From JAXDBM01 sp963709485 (GTDB taxonomy: Bacteria; Desulfobacterota; Syntrophia; Syntrophales; Fen-1087): a DNA stretch of 64,000 nucleotides. Every line of letters starts with the position of its first letter. Within the stretch, counting starts at the first letter, position 1. Shown here piece by piece: positions 1 through 8,045 of the stretch. The notes below the pieces were generated by a model. It did no database searches, was not told where the DNA came from, and saw only the letters and a program-made list of their open reading frames with translations. Location of the stretch: NCBI GenBank assembly GCA_963709485.1, contig CAVPWE010000001.1:186001-250000 (forward strand), in the 5' to 3' direction. The translations under genes were made by a program, and so were the position numbers.

Positions 1-1019
1 CCGCCGTGAAGCTCCACGGCGTTGTTTGCGCAGAAAACCGCCGTCTGGCCGCTGTAGAATTTCGCCATGGCGGCCAGATGGTAGTCCGGGCGCCCCACGT
101 CGACCAGCCAGGCCGCCTTGTAGACCAGACCGCGCAGGGCCTCGATCATGATGACCATCTCGGTGAGCTTCTTCTGGGTGAGCTGGTAATTGCCCAGGGG
201 CTGGCCGAAGGCCGTCCGTTCCTTCACGTACTTGATGCTCGTCTCCAGGCAGGCCTCGGAGAGGCCCAGCCCCTGCGCGGCGACCATGACGCGGGTCGTG
301 TTGAAGAAATTCATCAGCTGGATGAAGCCGCGCCCCTCCTTGCCGACCAGGTTGCTTTGGGGCACACGCACGTCTTCCAGGGCGATTTCCGCCGTGTCAC
401 TGGAGCGGATGCCCATCTTGCCGCGGATCTTGTTCCGCGTGATTCCCTTGGAATCGGCCGGGACGATAATGAGGCTGAAGCTGTTGTGCTTCTTCTCCTC
501 GGGGTTGGTGATGCACTGGGTCACCATGAAGTCGCAGACCGTTCCGTTGGTGATGAACATCTTGTTGCCGTTGATCACGTAGTCGCTGCCGTCCTTCACG
601 GCCCGGGTCTTGTAGCCGGCCACGTCGGTCCCCGCGTTGGGCTCCGTGAACGCCCCGGCGCTGACCAGCTTGCCGCTGCATACCTGGGGCAGATAGGCTT
701 TCTTCTGCGCTTCCGACCCATACTGGAAAATCGACTCGCAGCCGAAGGTCGCAGCCACCACGTTCAGGCCGATCCCCATGTCGATCTTGGAGAGCTCCTC
801 GGTGATAATCGAATTCCCCAGAATGCCTGCCCCGGCGCCGCCGTACTCCTCGGGAATCCAGGCGCCGACCAGGCCGTTTTCAGCGGCCTTCTTGCGGATC
901 TCCGGTGTGTACTTCTCGTGCTCGTCGCACTCCTTGGAGACGGGCGTAAATTCCGCCGCGGCAAACTTGTAGGCCATGTCCTTCAACATCTTCAATTCTT
1001 CGGTCAATTCAAAATCCAT
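1..1019 (-). CDS. Acyl-CoA dehydrogenase (C-terminus beyond window edge)
   Basis: FAD-dependent acyl-CoA dehydrogenase, introducing the alpha-beta double bond in acyl-CoA and passing electrons to electron-transfer flavoprotein. I read about 339 codons from ATG at 1019, preceded by a good GGAGGAAAG ribosome site. Family signatures seen are an N-terminal helical domain, the FAD/substrate stretch FTEPNAGTD near residue 125, an NGNKMFITNG segment, and the C-terminal helical domain starting with KERTAFGQPLG. The gene runs off the left edge before the region that carries the catalytic glutamate in most members, so substrate class cannot be judged. It follows an acyl-CoA ligase by 31 bp on the same strand, which supports a role in fatty or cyclic acid degradation. 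Relatives in syntrophs include cyclohexanecarboxyl-CoA dehydrogenases; I cannot distinguish these. Confidence 0.93.
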   Translation of the reverse strand, partial: MDFELTEELKMLKDMAYKFAAAEFTPVSKECDEHEKYTPEIRKKAAENGLVGAWIPEEYGGAGAGILGNSIITEELSKIDMGIGLNVVAATFGCESIFQYGSEAQKKAYLPQVCSGKLVSAGAFTEPNAGTDVAGYKTRAVKDGSDYVINGNKMFITNGTVCDFMVTQCITNPEEKKHNSFSLIIVPADSKGITRNKIRGKMGIRSSDTAEIALEDVRVPQSNLVGKEGRGFIQLMNFFNTTRVMVAAQGLGLSEACLETSIKYVKERTAFGQPLGNYQLTQKKLTEMVIMIEALRGLVYKAAWLVDVGRPDYHLAAMAKFYSGQTAVFCANNAVELHG

Positions 1020-1050
1020 AGCATCTTTCCTCCATCCTTACTTTATTGTT

Positions 1051-2697
1051 TCACTTGCCGTATGACTTTCTTAACTCTACCTTGCTGACCTTGCCCACGC
1101 TGGTCTTGGGGATGGCGTCCACGAAGAGGATCTTGTCGGGCACGCCGTATTTGGGGATGCGCCCCTCGTCGGCAAACTTCATCAGGAACGACCGGACCTC
1201 CTCCTCCGTGACCTTGCCCTTGAAATCGGGCTTGATCACGGCCACGATGAACGGCCGCTCGCCCCACTTGGCGTCGGGGATGCCGATGGCCGCCGCTTCG
1301 AGGACGGCTTCATGGCTGCTGACCAGGTTTTCCAGCTCCAGCGAGGAGATCCACTCGCCGCCGGTCTTGATCACGTCCTTGATCCGGTCCGTGATCTGCA
1401 CGTAGCCCTCCCTGTCAATGTAGGCCACGTCGCCCGTGTGGAGCCAGCCGTCCCGCCAGAGCTCCTTGGTGCGCTCTGGGTCCTTGAAGTAGCTTTCCGT
1501 CAGCCAGGGGGCCCGGACCACCAGCTCGCCCGTGGTTTCGCCGTCATGGGGCAGGAGCTGGCCGGACGGCCCCATCAGCCGCGCATAAACCAGGGGCGCC
1601 GGCAGGCCGGTCCGGATCAGGGTGTTGACCTGCTTGTCCTTTGGTTCGGCCAGCATGCGGGGCTTGAGGTTGGCGATGGTCAGAAGCGGACAGGTTTCCG
1701 ACATGCCGTAGGCGGCGTAGATCTCGATCCCCAGCTCCATGGCGGCAAGGGCCAGGCTTTTCGTCAATGCGGCGCCGCCGATGATGACCTTCCACTTGGA
1801 CAGGTCGACTTTCTTGGCCACCGGGCTGCCCACGAGCATCTGGATGATCGTCGGCACGCAGTGGGATAGGGTCACTTTTTCCGTCAGGATCAGCCGGAGC
1901 AGCATCTCCGGCTCGTAGCGGCCGGGGTAGACCTGCTTGACGCCCATCATCGTCGCTGCATAGGGAACGCCCCAGGCATGGACGTGGAACATGGGGGTCA
2001 GGGGCATGTAGACGTCAGTGGACCGGAAACGCCCCGGCGTGTCATAGGAGCCGGTGACCAGCAGAAGCGCCTGGGCGTGGAGCACGAGCTGGCGGTGCGA
2101 GAAGTAAACTCCCTTGGGGAGCCCGGTGGTCCCGGTCGTGTAGAACGTGGTGGCCCGGGTGTGCTCGTCGAAATCCGGAAAATCGTAGGCGTCCGCGGAA
2201 GCGGCCAGCAGCGCTTCATATTCCCCGTCGAAGGGAACCTTTGAGGCCGGCTTCTCCCCGTCGTCGCTGATCAGGATGACCTTCTTGACGGTGGTCAGCT
2301 TGTCCCAGATCGCTTCCAGCAGGGGAAGGAAGTCCTTGTTGATGAGGACAATCTTGTCTTCCGCATGGTTCATCGTATAGAGAATCTGCTCCGGCGACAG
2401 GCGCCAGTTCTGGGTGTGCAGCACCGCCCCCATCATGGGAATGGCGTAGAAGCACTCCAGGTAACGGTGGCTGTCGTAATCGAAGACGCAGACCACGTCG
2501 CCCTTCCCAACGCCCAGCTTTTCCAGGCCGTTGGCCAGACGGTGAATCCGCTCGTACATTTTCCGGTAGGTGAGGCGAACCTTGTCGCGGTAGACAATTT
2601 CCTGATCAGGCGCGAAAAACATCGGCGTCTCCAGGATATGCTTGATCAGCAGCTGGTACTGGTAATTCTCACCCGCCTCATAAACTTTTTTTGCCAT
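1051..2697 (-). CDS. AMP-forming acyl-CoA synthetase (fatty-acid--CoA ligase family)
   Basis: Activates a carboxylic acid with ATP and CoA through an acyl-adenylate. The 548-residue protein is full length for the ANL superfamily. The phosphate-binding motif TTGTTGLPKG is at about 187-196, the adenine-binding YAAYGMSET motif is in the middle, the hinge motif GWLHTGD...GYVQITDRIKDVI follows, and the C-terminal catalytic lysine is in PKTSVGK near 535. The start is ATG with an AGGAGG site seven bases upstream. It lies between a 3-hydroxyacyl-CoA dehydrogenase and an acyl-CoA dehydrogenase, all on one strand, so the likely role is feeding acids into beta-oxidation. Chain length is not predictable from the sequence alone; the family resemblance is to medium/long-chain ligases. 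Confidence 0.92.
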   Translation of the reverse strand: MAKKVYEAGENYQYQLLIKHILETPMFFAPDQEIVYRDKVRLTYRKMYERIHRLANGLEKLGVGKGDVVCVFDYDSHRYLECFYAIPMMGAVLHTQNWRLSPEQILYTMNHAEDKIVLINKDFLPLLEAIWDKLTTVKKVILISDDGEKPASKVPFDGEYEALLAASADAYDFPDFDEHTRATTFYTTGTTGLPKGVYFSHRQLVLHAQALLLVTGSYDTPGRFRSTDVYMPLTPMFHVHAWGVPYAATMMGVKQVYPGRYEPEMLLRLILTEKVTLSHCVPTIIQMLVGSPVAKKVDLSKWKVIIGGAALTKSLALAAMELGIEIYAAYGMSETCPLLTIANLKPRMLAEPKDKQVNTLIRTGLPAPLVYARLMGPSGQLLPHDGETTGELVVRAPWLTESYFKDPERTKELWRDGWLHTGDVAYIDREGYVQITDRIKDVIKTGGEWISSLELENLVSSHEAVLEAAAIGIPDAKWGERPFIVAVIKPDFKGKVTEEEVRSFLMKFADEGRIPKYGVPDKILFVDAIPKTSVGKVSKVELRKSYGK

Positions 2698-2802
2698 ACA
2701 GTTTCCTCCTTTTTAATCGCTCGTGTTAGGACAGGCTGAACGCTTTGCGTCAACGGTGAAAAATGACTTGCAGGCGGCGAACCGTTTGTCCCTGTTCGCA
2801 GG

Positions 2803-3657
2803 TCATTTGCCGTACTCGTAGACGCCCTTCCCGGTCTTGCGGCCGTAGCGTCCCGCCCGGACCAGCTTTTTCAGGAGCGGCGCCGGCCGATACTTGTCTC
2901 CCAGTTCCCGGTGCAGGCCTTCCATCACCCGGAGCAGGGTTTCGTTGCCGACCAGATCCGACAGCGCCAGGGGGCCGATGGGGTGGTTGCATCCCAGGAC
3001 CATTCCCTTGTCGATGTCCTCTGCCGTGGCGATCCCCTCGTCGAGAGCGAAAAAAGCCTCGTTGAGCATGGTGCACAAAATCCGGTTGACGGCAAAGGCC
3101 GGGGCCTCGCGCACCACGATGACTTCCTTCCCGATCTTCTTTCCCCAGGCTTTGGCGACTTCCAGCGTCTCGTCGGAGGTTTCGTAGCCCCGGATGATCT
3201 CCAGCAGGCGCATGACCGGCACGGGGTTGAAAAAGTGGGTTCCGATGAATTTGCCGGGCCGCGATGTAATCGACGCCATCTCGGTAATGCTCAGGCCGGA
3301 GGTGTTCGTGAAGAACAGGCAGTGTGCGGGAACGATCTGCTCCAGCTCCTTATAGACCTGCTTCTTGACGTCCATCACCTCGATGACGACTTCCACAACC
3401 ACGTCGGCGCCCGCCGCGGCCTCCTTCAGATCCAGAGTGGGCTTGATCCGCCCCAGTACGGCGTTCATGTCATCCTGCGTCCGTTTCCCCTTCTCCACGT
3501 CGCGGGCGAGATTTTTCGTGATCGTTTTCATGCCTCCGTCGATGAAGCGCTGCTCGATGTCCCGCATCGCGACCTGATAGCCCGCCTGGGCGCAGACCTG
3601 GGTGATCCCGTTTCCCATGAGTCCGGCTCCCAAGACGCAAATCTTCTTAATTTCCAT
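2803..3657 (-). CDS. 3-hydroxybutyryl-CoA (3-hydroxyacyl-CoA) dehydrogenase
   Basis: NAD-dependent oxidation of 3-hydroxyacyl-CoA to 3-oxoacyl-CoA, reversible in butyrate and crotonate metabolism. I place the start at ATG 3657 (284 residues), because GGAAAGGAG lies just upstream and the protein then begins directly with the Rossmann strand; the open frame continues to 3744 without family similarity. Seen are the dinucleotide motif GAGLMG at 10-15, the catalytic histidine in GTHFFNP near 141, and the C-terminal domain with NRILCTMLNEA and the ending RKTGKGVYEYGK. Length matches the stand-alone Hbd/PaaH class of about 282 residues. It is first of three genes for acyl-CoA conversion and has nested inverted repeats just upstream that could be an operator. 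Confidence 0.94.
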   Translation of the reverse strand: MEIKKICVLGAGLMGNGITQVCAQAGYQVAMRDIEQRFIDGGMKTITKNLARDVEKGKRTQDDMNAVLGRIKPTLDLKEAAAGADVVVEVVIEVMDVKKQVYKELEQIVPAHCLFFTNTSGLSITEMASITSRPGKFIGTHFFNPVPVMRLLEIIRGYETSDETLEVAKAWGKKIGKEVIVVREAPAFAVNRILCTMLNEAFFALDEGIATAEDIDKGMVLGCNHPIGPLALSDLVGNETLLRVMEGLHRELGDKYRPAPLLKKLVRAGRYGRKTGKGVYEYGK

Positions 3658-3703
3658 TATTTTACTCCTTTCCTCGTTATTTTTTATGCCTGTGAGGGCA
3701 TAT

Positions 3704-3760
3704 GGGACAAAGTCGGGGCGTTCAGGCAAGCAAAGTTGATTCAAAAATCAACTTTGTCCC
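3704..3760. promoter_or_regulatory. Nested inverted repeats between hbd-like gene and NYN gene
   Basis: The outer arms GGGACAAAGT (3704-3713) and ACTTTGTCCC (3751-3760) are perfect inverted repeats. The inner arms AAAGTTGATT (3732-3741) and AATCAACTTT (3746-3755) form another perfect pair with a four-base loop. They lie 47-103 bp upstream of the 3-hydroxyacyl-CoA dehydrogenase start and about 90 bp from the divergent NYN gene. The arrangement resembles a regulator-binding region for the lipid genes; this function is inference. Confidence 0.45.
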
Positions 3761-3847
3761 GCCTTATAACACATTCCCCGCATCGTTACAATTGATTCCT
3801 GAAGTGAAATATCGTACAAAAAAGAAAATTCACACGGCTTCCCGATC

Positions 3848-4390
3848 ATGCACCTGATCATCGACGGATACAACCTGATCCGCCAGTCCGATACCTTCCG
3901 GCGGTCCGAAAAAATCAGCCTGGAAGAAGGGCGCCATGCCCTGCTCCGGAGCCTCTCGCAATACAAGAGGCGGACGGGTCACAGGATAACCGTCGTCTTC
4001 GATGCCGGGGTAACCGGCTCTCCTGAAGTGGAACGGGATCGCTACGGGGGTATCGCGATCCTCTATTCGCAGCGGGGCCGGACGGCCGACGATCTGATCA
4101 AACAGATCGTGCAGTGCCGGCGGGAGGCCCTGGTCGTTGTCACTTCGGACCGCGATATCGCGGCATTTGCCGCCCGCCGGGGCGTCCCCGCCATTTCGTC
4201 GCCGGAATTCGAGGCCCGCCTACAGGAGACGGCGACAGGGGTGAACCGGCCCGGAGGGGATGCTGTGGGGGAGCGGGAGGGGGAACCCGGGGACCGCGAA
4301 CAGGCTCCTTCGGGAACGAAAAAGAAAGGCCCTTCGCGGCGCCTCTCCAAAAAACAGAGGGCCATTCAATCCGTCTTCAGGAAGCTTTGA
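3848..4390 (+). CDS. NYN-domain (YacP-like) putative ribonuclease
   Basis: A 180-residue PIN-fold protein of the YacP/Rae1 NYN family, whose characterised members cleave RNA, in Bacillus at the ribosome. The conserved acidic positions are visible: IIDGYNL at residues 4-10, VVFDAG near 50, the ADDLI motif near 80 and TSDRDIA near 100. A lysine/arginine-rich C-terminal tail (about residues 155-180) could bind RNA or ribosomes. It is transcribed divergently from the beta-oxidation genes. Its 3' end overlaps the convergent holA end by 14 bp. Exact substrate is unknown. Confidence 0.85.
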   Translation: MHLIIDGYNLIRQSDTFRRSEKISLEEGRHALLRSLSQYKRRTGHRITVVFDAGVTGSPEVERDRYGGIAILYSQRGRTADDLIKQIVQCRREALVVVTSDRDIAAFAARRGVPAISSPEFEARLQETATGVNRPGGDAVGEREGEPGDREQAPSGTKKKGPSRRLSKKQRAIQSVFRKL

Positions 4391-5786
4391 GGCTGTTTCC
4401 GTCCGGGGGTTGTGAAGCGGAAGCGCAGACCTGGAGCAGAAAACGCTCCAGCATCAGCCGGAGATCTTTCGCTGACGTCTTCGTGGCAAGGTCGATATCG
4501 ACCAGGCTGTCGAGAAGTTCGGCGAGGTGTTTCTCCGTGAAACGGGGGGTGTGGGTCAGCGCCTGATAGAGGACGTAGGGATGGGGAAGCGGAGGGCCGG
4601 GCATCTGCTGGATCTCCGGATAAACGCTTTTTTGAAACCGGCTGTAATCCATTCCGGACCGGTACGCCGCAAGTTGACCTGAATTCAGAAGCAGCCTGGC
4701 ATGAAGCAGAAGCCGAACTTCCCGGGCAAGGATCGCCAGAATCATCAATGGGGGGTCCCCCTGGTCCAGCAGGTCCTTCAGGGTTGCGAGGCTCCCGGCC
4801 AGGTCCTTTTTCAGGAGCGACGCCGTCAGATGAAAGGCCGTCTCTTCCCTGGTTTTTCCAACGACCGCCTCCACGTCCTCCGCCGTGATCCTGTTTTTTT
4901 CACCGGCGAAGGTCACGAGTTTTTCGAGGGCGGACATGGAGGCCCGGAGCGAAAATCCCGTCTTTTTGCCCAATGCCAGCCAGGCGTCGTTATCCAGTGT
5001 CTTTCCCTTTGCCTTGAGAATGTCCCGCGCCGTCCGCATCAGGGCGTTTTTCAGTTTCGGTTCGCCTTTGATCTCGGAAAATTGGAGGATGCGCCCCTTT
5101 TCGGCCAGGGTCCTGTAGATTCGCTTCCGTTTGTCCACCGCATCGGCCGTCAGGATGAGACAATTCCCTTCGGGAAGACCGGCGGAAAGGGTGTCGCTCA
5201 GGCGGTCGGTTTCGTCTCCGCCGTGCCCGGCCTCCAATCCCCGGTGAACGGCGTATGCGACCATGACCGGAAGCCAGGACTCTCTGCCCGATCCGTCATC
5301 CCCGTCCACTGTCCGGCGCCAGGCCTCGTCGGAAATCTTTTTCCATCCATCCTCCTTGAGGTCGTCCAGATGCCATCCGGAAATTCTCAGGAAGGTCATG
5401 AAGTCTCTGGCGGCCCCGGCGGGATCGTGCTTCGCCCGGCTGCTGATTTTCCGGACCAGTGCGGGCAATGTCTTTTTGGAGTGGAAAATGCGGGTGTTTC
5501 TGACGACAACCACTTTTCGGCCGGGGAGCAGGGGAACGGTCATCAGGGATTCGCAGAGGCGGTCGATGTCTTCCTGATCGCCATCGATCAGGAAGAGGTT
5601 CAGATCCCGGTCTTCGGGGGGCAGGAGGCATGAAATGATCTGATCCAGGGCGCTCCGGATCAGATATTCTTCTTCGCCGTAGAGGAGATAGCAGGGGGCA
5701 ATCCGGTTCTTCCGGATTGCATCGAGAATTTTGTCCAGGGTCTCCCCCGCTTCGACAGACGGCAGTTCCATGGCATCGGTCAGCAT
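4377..5786 (-). CDS. holA: DNA polymerase III delta subunit
   Basis: Clamp-loader delta subunit that opens the sliding beta clamp. The N-terminal PCYLLYGEEEYLI segment and the C-terminal domain with DLAGSLATLKDLL, LMILAILAREVRLLL and DSLVDIDLATKTS are typical of HolA. At 469 residues it is over 100 longer than the usual 340 or so. An extra stretch at about residues 105-195 (tryptophan- and charge-rich, ending near AGLPEGNCLILT) is inserted in the AAA+-like domain. The start is ATG 5786 or the internal ATG at 5771; neither has a clear ribosome site. It overlaps the NYN gene end to end. Confidence 0.88.
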   Translation of the reverse strand: MLTDAMELPSVEAGETLDKILDAIRKNRIAPCYLLYGEEEYLIRSALDQIISCLLPPEDRDLNLFLIDGDQEDIDRLCESLMTVPLLPGRKVVVVRNTRIFHSKKTLPALVRKISSRAKHDPAGAARDFMTFLRISGWHLDDLKEDGWKKISDEAWRRTVDGDDGSGRESWLPVMVAYAVHRGLEAGHGGDETDRLSDTLSAGLPEGNCLILTADAVDKRKRIYRTLAEKGRILQFSEIKGEPKLKNALMRTARDILKAKGKTLDNDAWLALGKKTGFSLRASMSALEKLVTFAGEKNRITAEDVEAVVGKTREETAFHLTASLLKKDLAGSLATLKDLLDQGDPPLMILAILAREVRLLLHARLLLNSGQLAAYRSGMDYSRFQKSVYPEIQQMPGPPLPHPYVLYQALTHTPRFTEKHLAELLDSLVDIDLATKTSAKDLRLMLERFLLQVCASASQPPDGNSLKAS

Positions 5787-5866
5787 GAATGGATCGGGCT
5801 GTTCCGGTCTATGGCCCGAAGCTTCGAACGGTCTTCGGGCACAGACCTTGCGGACGAAAGGAAATT

Positions 5867-6535
5867 TCAGACAATGACAAATTTCTGGATGTGCCGGACC
5901 GCTTCTTCGGGGTCATCGACGATCTTGATGAAATCCAGGTCTTCCGCCAGGATCTTGTCCTCCTTCACCATGGTGTTCCGCAGCCAGTCGATCATTCCGC
6001 CCCAGTACTCGCTGCCGATGAGGATGACAGGGAAGCTCTTGATCCGCTTCGTCTGGATGAGCGTCAATGCTTCAAAGAGTTCATCCAGGGTTCCGAAGCC
6101 GCCGGGGAATATCACATAGGCCACCGCATATTTGACGAACATCACCTTGCGGACGAAAAAATACTTGTATTCAATCGAGATGTTCGCATAGGGATTGGGC
6201 TTTTGCTCAAAGGGAAGACGGATGTTCATCCCGATGGACTTGCCGCCGCCCTCCGCCGCCCCCTTATTGGCCGCTTCCATGATGCCCGGGCCGCCGCCCG
6301 TGATGACGCTGAATCCCTTCTGTGCCAGACGCCGCGCCAGCATTTCCGCTTTCTTGTAAAAGGGGTCTTCCGCCTTCACCCGGGCCGAACCGAAGATGGT
6401 CACCGCGGGCTGTATTCGGGAAAGGGCGTCAATGGCTTCGATGAACTCCGCCATGATGCGGAAAATCCGCCAGGATTCCTCGATGGAGAGGGCGTCGACC
6501 AGGTATTGTTTTTCATCCATGGGCTTTGTCGGCAC
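5867..6535 (-). CDS. LOG-family protein (TIGR00730-type Rossmann protein)
   Basis: Lysine-decarboxylase-like LOG protein. Characterised relatives release a base from nucleoside 5'-monophosphates (cytokinin-activating phosphoribohydrolases), and bacterial members probably act on ordinary AMP. The diagnostic motifs are GGGPGIMEAANKGA near residue 80 and PGGFGTLDELFE near 150. The start is chosen as GTG 6535 because AGGAG stands seven bases before it; an ATG at 6520 is the alternative. The GTG follows the rpsU stop codon directly, so the two genes are co-transcribed and perhaps translationally coupled. The length of 222 residues is normal. The reason for the linkage to ribosomal protein S21 is not obvious. 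Confidence 0.88.
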   Translation of the reverse strand: MPTKPMDEKQYLVDALSIEESWRIFRIMAEFIEAIDALSRIQPAVTIFGSARVKAEDPFYKKAEMLARRLAQKGFSVITGGGPGIMEAANKGAAEGGGKSIGMNIRLPFEQKPNPYANISIEYKYFFVRKVMFVKYAVAYVIFPGGFGTLDELFEALTLIQTKRIKSFPVILIGSEYWGGMIDWLRNTMVKEDKILAEDLDFIKIVDDPEEAVRHIQKFVIV

Positions 6536-6727
6536 CTAAGCGCTCCTGCGCCGCTGGACTTTGGCAAACCGTCGGCGGGCTTCGATCGCTTTTCTCTTTT
6601 TCTTGACGGAAGGCTTTTCATAGGCCCGGCGCAGTTTCAGCTCTTTGAACAGGCCGCTCTTGGAAAGCTTGTTCTTCAGAATTTTCAATGCTTTTTCGAC
6701 GTCGTTGTCGAATACTTTAACCTCCAA
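6536..6727 (-). CDS. rpsU: 30S ribosomal protein S21
   Basis: A 63-residue, very basic protein matching S21 along its length: the MEVKVFDND start, the LKILKNKLSKSGLFKEL helix and the RRAYEKPSVKKKRK tail. It binds the 3' end region of 16S rRNA in the small subunit and helps initiation. The AGGGAGG ribosome site precedes ATG at 6727. It is followed without a gap by the LOG gene, and separated from upstream hisC by a strong terminator, so it has its own promoter somewhere in 6728-6825. Confidence 0.96.
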   Translation of the reverse strand: MEVKVFDNDVEKALKILKNKLSKSGLFKELKLRRAYEKPSVKKKRKAIEARRRFAKVQRRRSA

Positions 6728-6823
6728 ACGATTCCCTCCTTTCTATAAGATATTATTATTTATGGACATTTCAATATGCAACGCATTTTGTTGCCCCGGG
6801 GCATCCGGTCCCGGCCGGTCGGC

Positions 6824-6878
6824 ATAAAAAAAGGGCAGTACGGCGCCGCGCGAAATGCCGTGCCGTAATCCACCCTTT
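6824..6878 (-). terminator. Rho-independent terminator after hisC
   Basis: On the minus strand AAAGGG...TACGGC pairs with GCCGTA...CCCTTT, followed by a run of seven T. It lies 28 bp past the hisC stop codon and upstream of rpsU, so it should separate the two transcription units. Confidence 0.8.
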
Positions 6879-6905
6879 CCTGTTGCCTGTTTTAGACCAC
6901 GCTCC

Positions 6906-7970
6906 TTACTTGGCGATGACGCTTCTTAATGCCTCGATAAACGCCTCATTCTCTTCGCGCGTTCCGACGGTCACCCGGATGTAGGAGCGGCCACCGGAGG
7001 GATATTTGAACGACTTGACCAAAATTCCCTGACGCAAGAGCTGTTTACATATATCATCGGCTTCGAAAGTGCAACTAAAAAAAATAAAATTCGCGTCCGA
7101 CCGGCAGGGCTGCACACCCGCGAGGCGCTTCAGCTTTTCCCAGAGGCTTTTTCTCTCGCCGATGAGCCCGTCGGTCTGCTCCATGAACACCTTCTCGTGA
7201 TCGAGAAAAAAGCCGGCGGCAACCTGGGACAGGGCGTTGAGATTGTAAGGAAGCCGGACCTTGTCCAGCTCATGGACCAGGCCGGGGGGACCGATGAGAA
7301 AGCCGATCCGCATGGCGGCAAAGCCGACTTTTGACAGCGTTCGGAGGATCACCAGGTTGTGGCGGCGGTCGATGTGCGGCAGAAAGCTCTTTCCGGAAAA
7401 GTTGAAGTAGGCTTCATCCACCACGACAATGCCGTGCGACCCGTCGAGGATGGCCTCCACCCGGTCGGCGCTGAAGCAGTTTCCCGTCGGGTTGTTGGGG
7501 TAGCTGAGGAAGGTCAGGGCGGGCGTCTTTTCGGAAATGGTCCCGCACATGGCATTCACGTCCAGGTCAAAATCGGCGTCCAGGGGAACCTCGGCGATGC
7601 GGTATCCGTAATTCAGACCCGATATGCGATACATGGCAAAGGTGGGAACGGGAATCAGGAGGCGGGCGCCCCGCCGGGCCAGGGCCGCGCAGAGGACCTG
7701 GATCAGTTCGTCGGACCCGTTTCCGACCATCAGGCTGTCTTCGCCGACGCCGTAGTGCCGCGCAAAGCGCTTCCGGATCAGCGGCGCGCCGGCGTCCGGG
7801 TAACGGTTCAGCCGGACTGCGCGCATGCGCTCCAGAAGCTCTTCCTGCAAGGAAGGGGGCAGGGGGAAGGGATTTTCGTTGGCGTCCAGCTTGATCCGGC
7901 AGTCGATCGCATCCGCGGCATAGGCCTGCTGTTCCAGGACTTCCTTTCGGATCCATTTCTTGACGTTCAT
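6906..7970 (-). CDS. hisC: Histidinol-phosphate aminotransferase
   Basis: PLP enzyme converting imidazole-acetol phosphate and glutamate to histidinol phosphate. The protein has 354 residues from ATG 7970. I prefer this to the upstream in-frame start at 8000 because the family begins with a KKWIRKEV-type helix. Motifs are LDANENPFPLP near 30, the YPNNPTGN loop near 160, VVDEAYFNF near 185 and the PLP-binding lysine in TLSKVG at about 214. It is not within a his operon: its neighbours are rpsU downstream and the lipoate-transferase gene upstream, while hisD sits 22 kb away. Confidence 0.94.
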   Translation of the reverse strand: MNVKKWIRKEVLEQQAYAADAIDCRIKLDANENPFPLPPSLQEELLERMRAVRLNRYPDAGAPLIRKRFARHYGVGEDSLMVGNGSDELIQVLCAALARRGARLLIPVPTFAMYRISGLNYGYRIAEVPLDADFDLDVNAMCGTISEKTPALTFLSYPNNPTGNCFSADRVEAILDGSHGIVVVDEAYFNFSGKSFLPHIDRRHNLVILRTLSKVGFAAMRIGFLIGPPGLVHELDKVRLPYNLNALSQVAAGFFLDHEKVFMEQTDGLIGERKSLWEKLKRLAGVQPCRSDANFIFFSCTFEADDICKQLLRQGILVKSFKYPSGGRSYIRVTVGTREENEAFIEALRSVIAK

Positions 7971-8045
7971 TATTTTACCTCGAGTTCGACTTCTGATCAC
8001 GGCCTTGCCGCCTGCAATCGTTTTTCACCGCCTGTTCAGCGCGTC

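Noticed and set aside
6..1088. Long plus-strand open frame (360 codons)
   Set aside because: It lies antisense to the acyl-CoA dehydrogenase, has no family similarity and reflects high GC codon structure.
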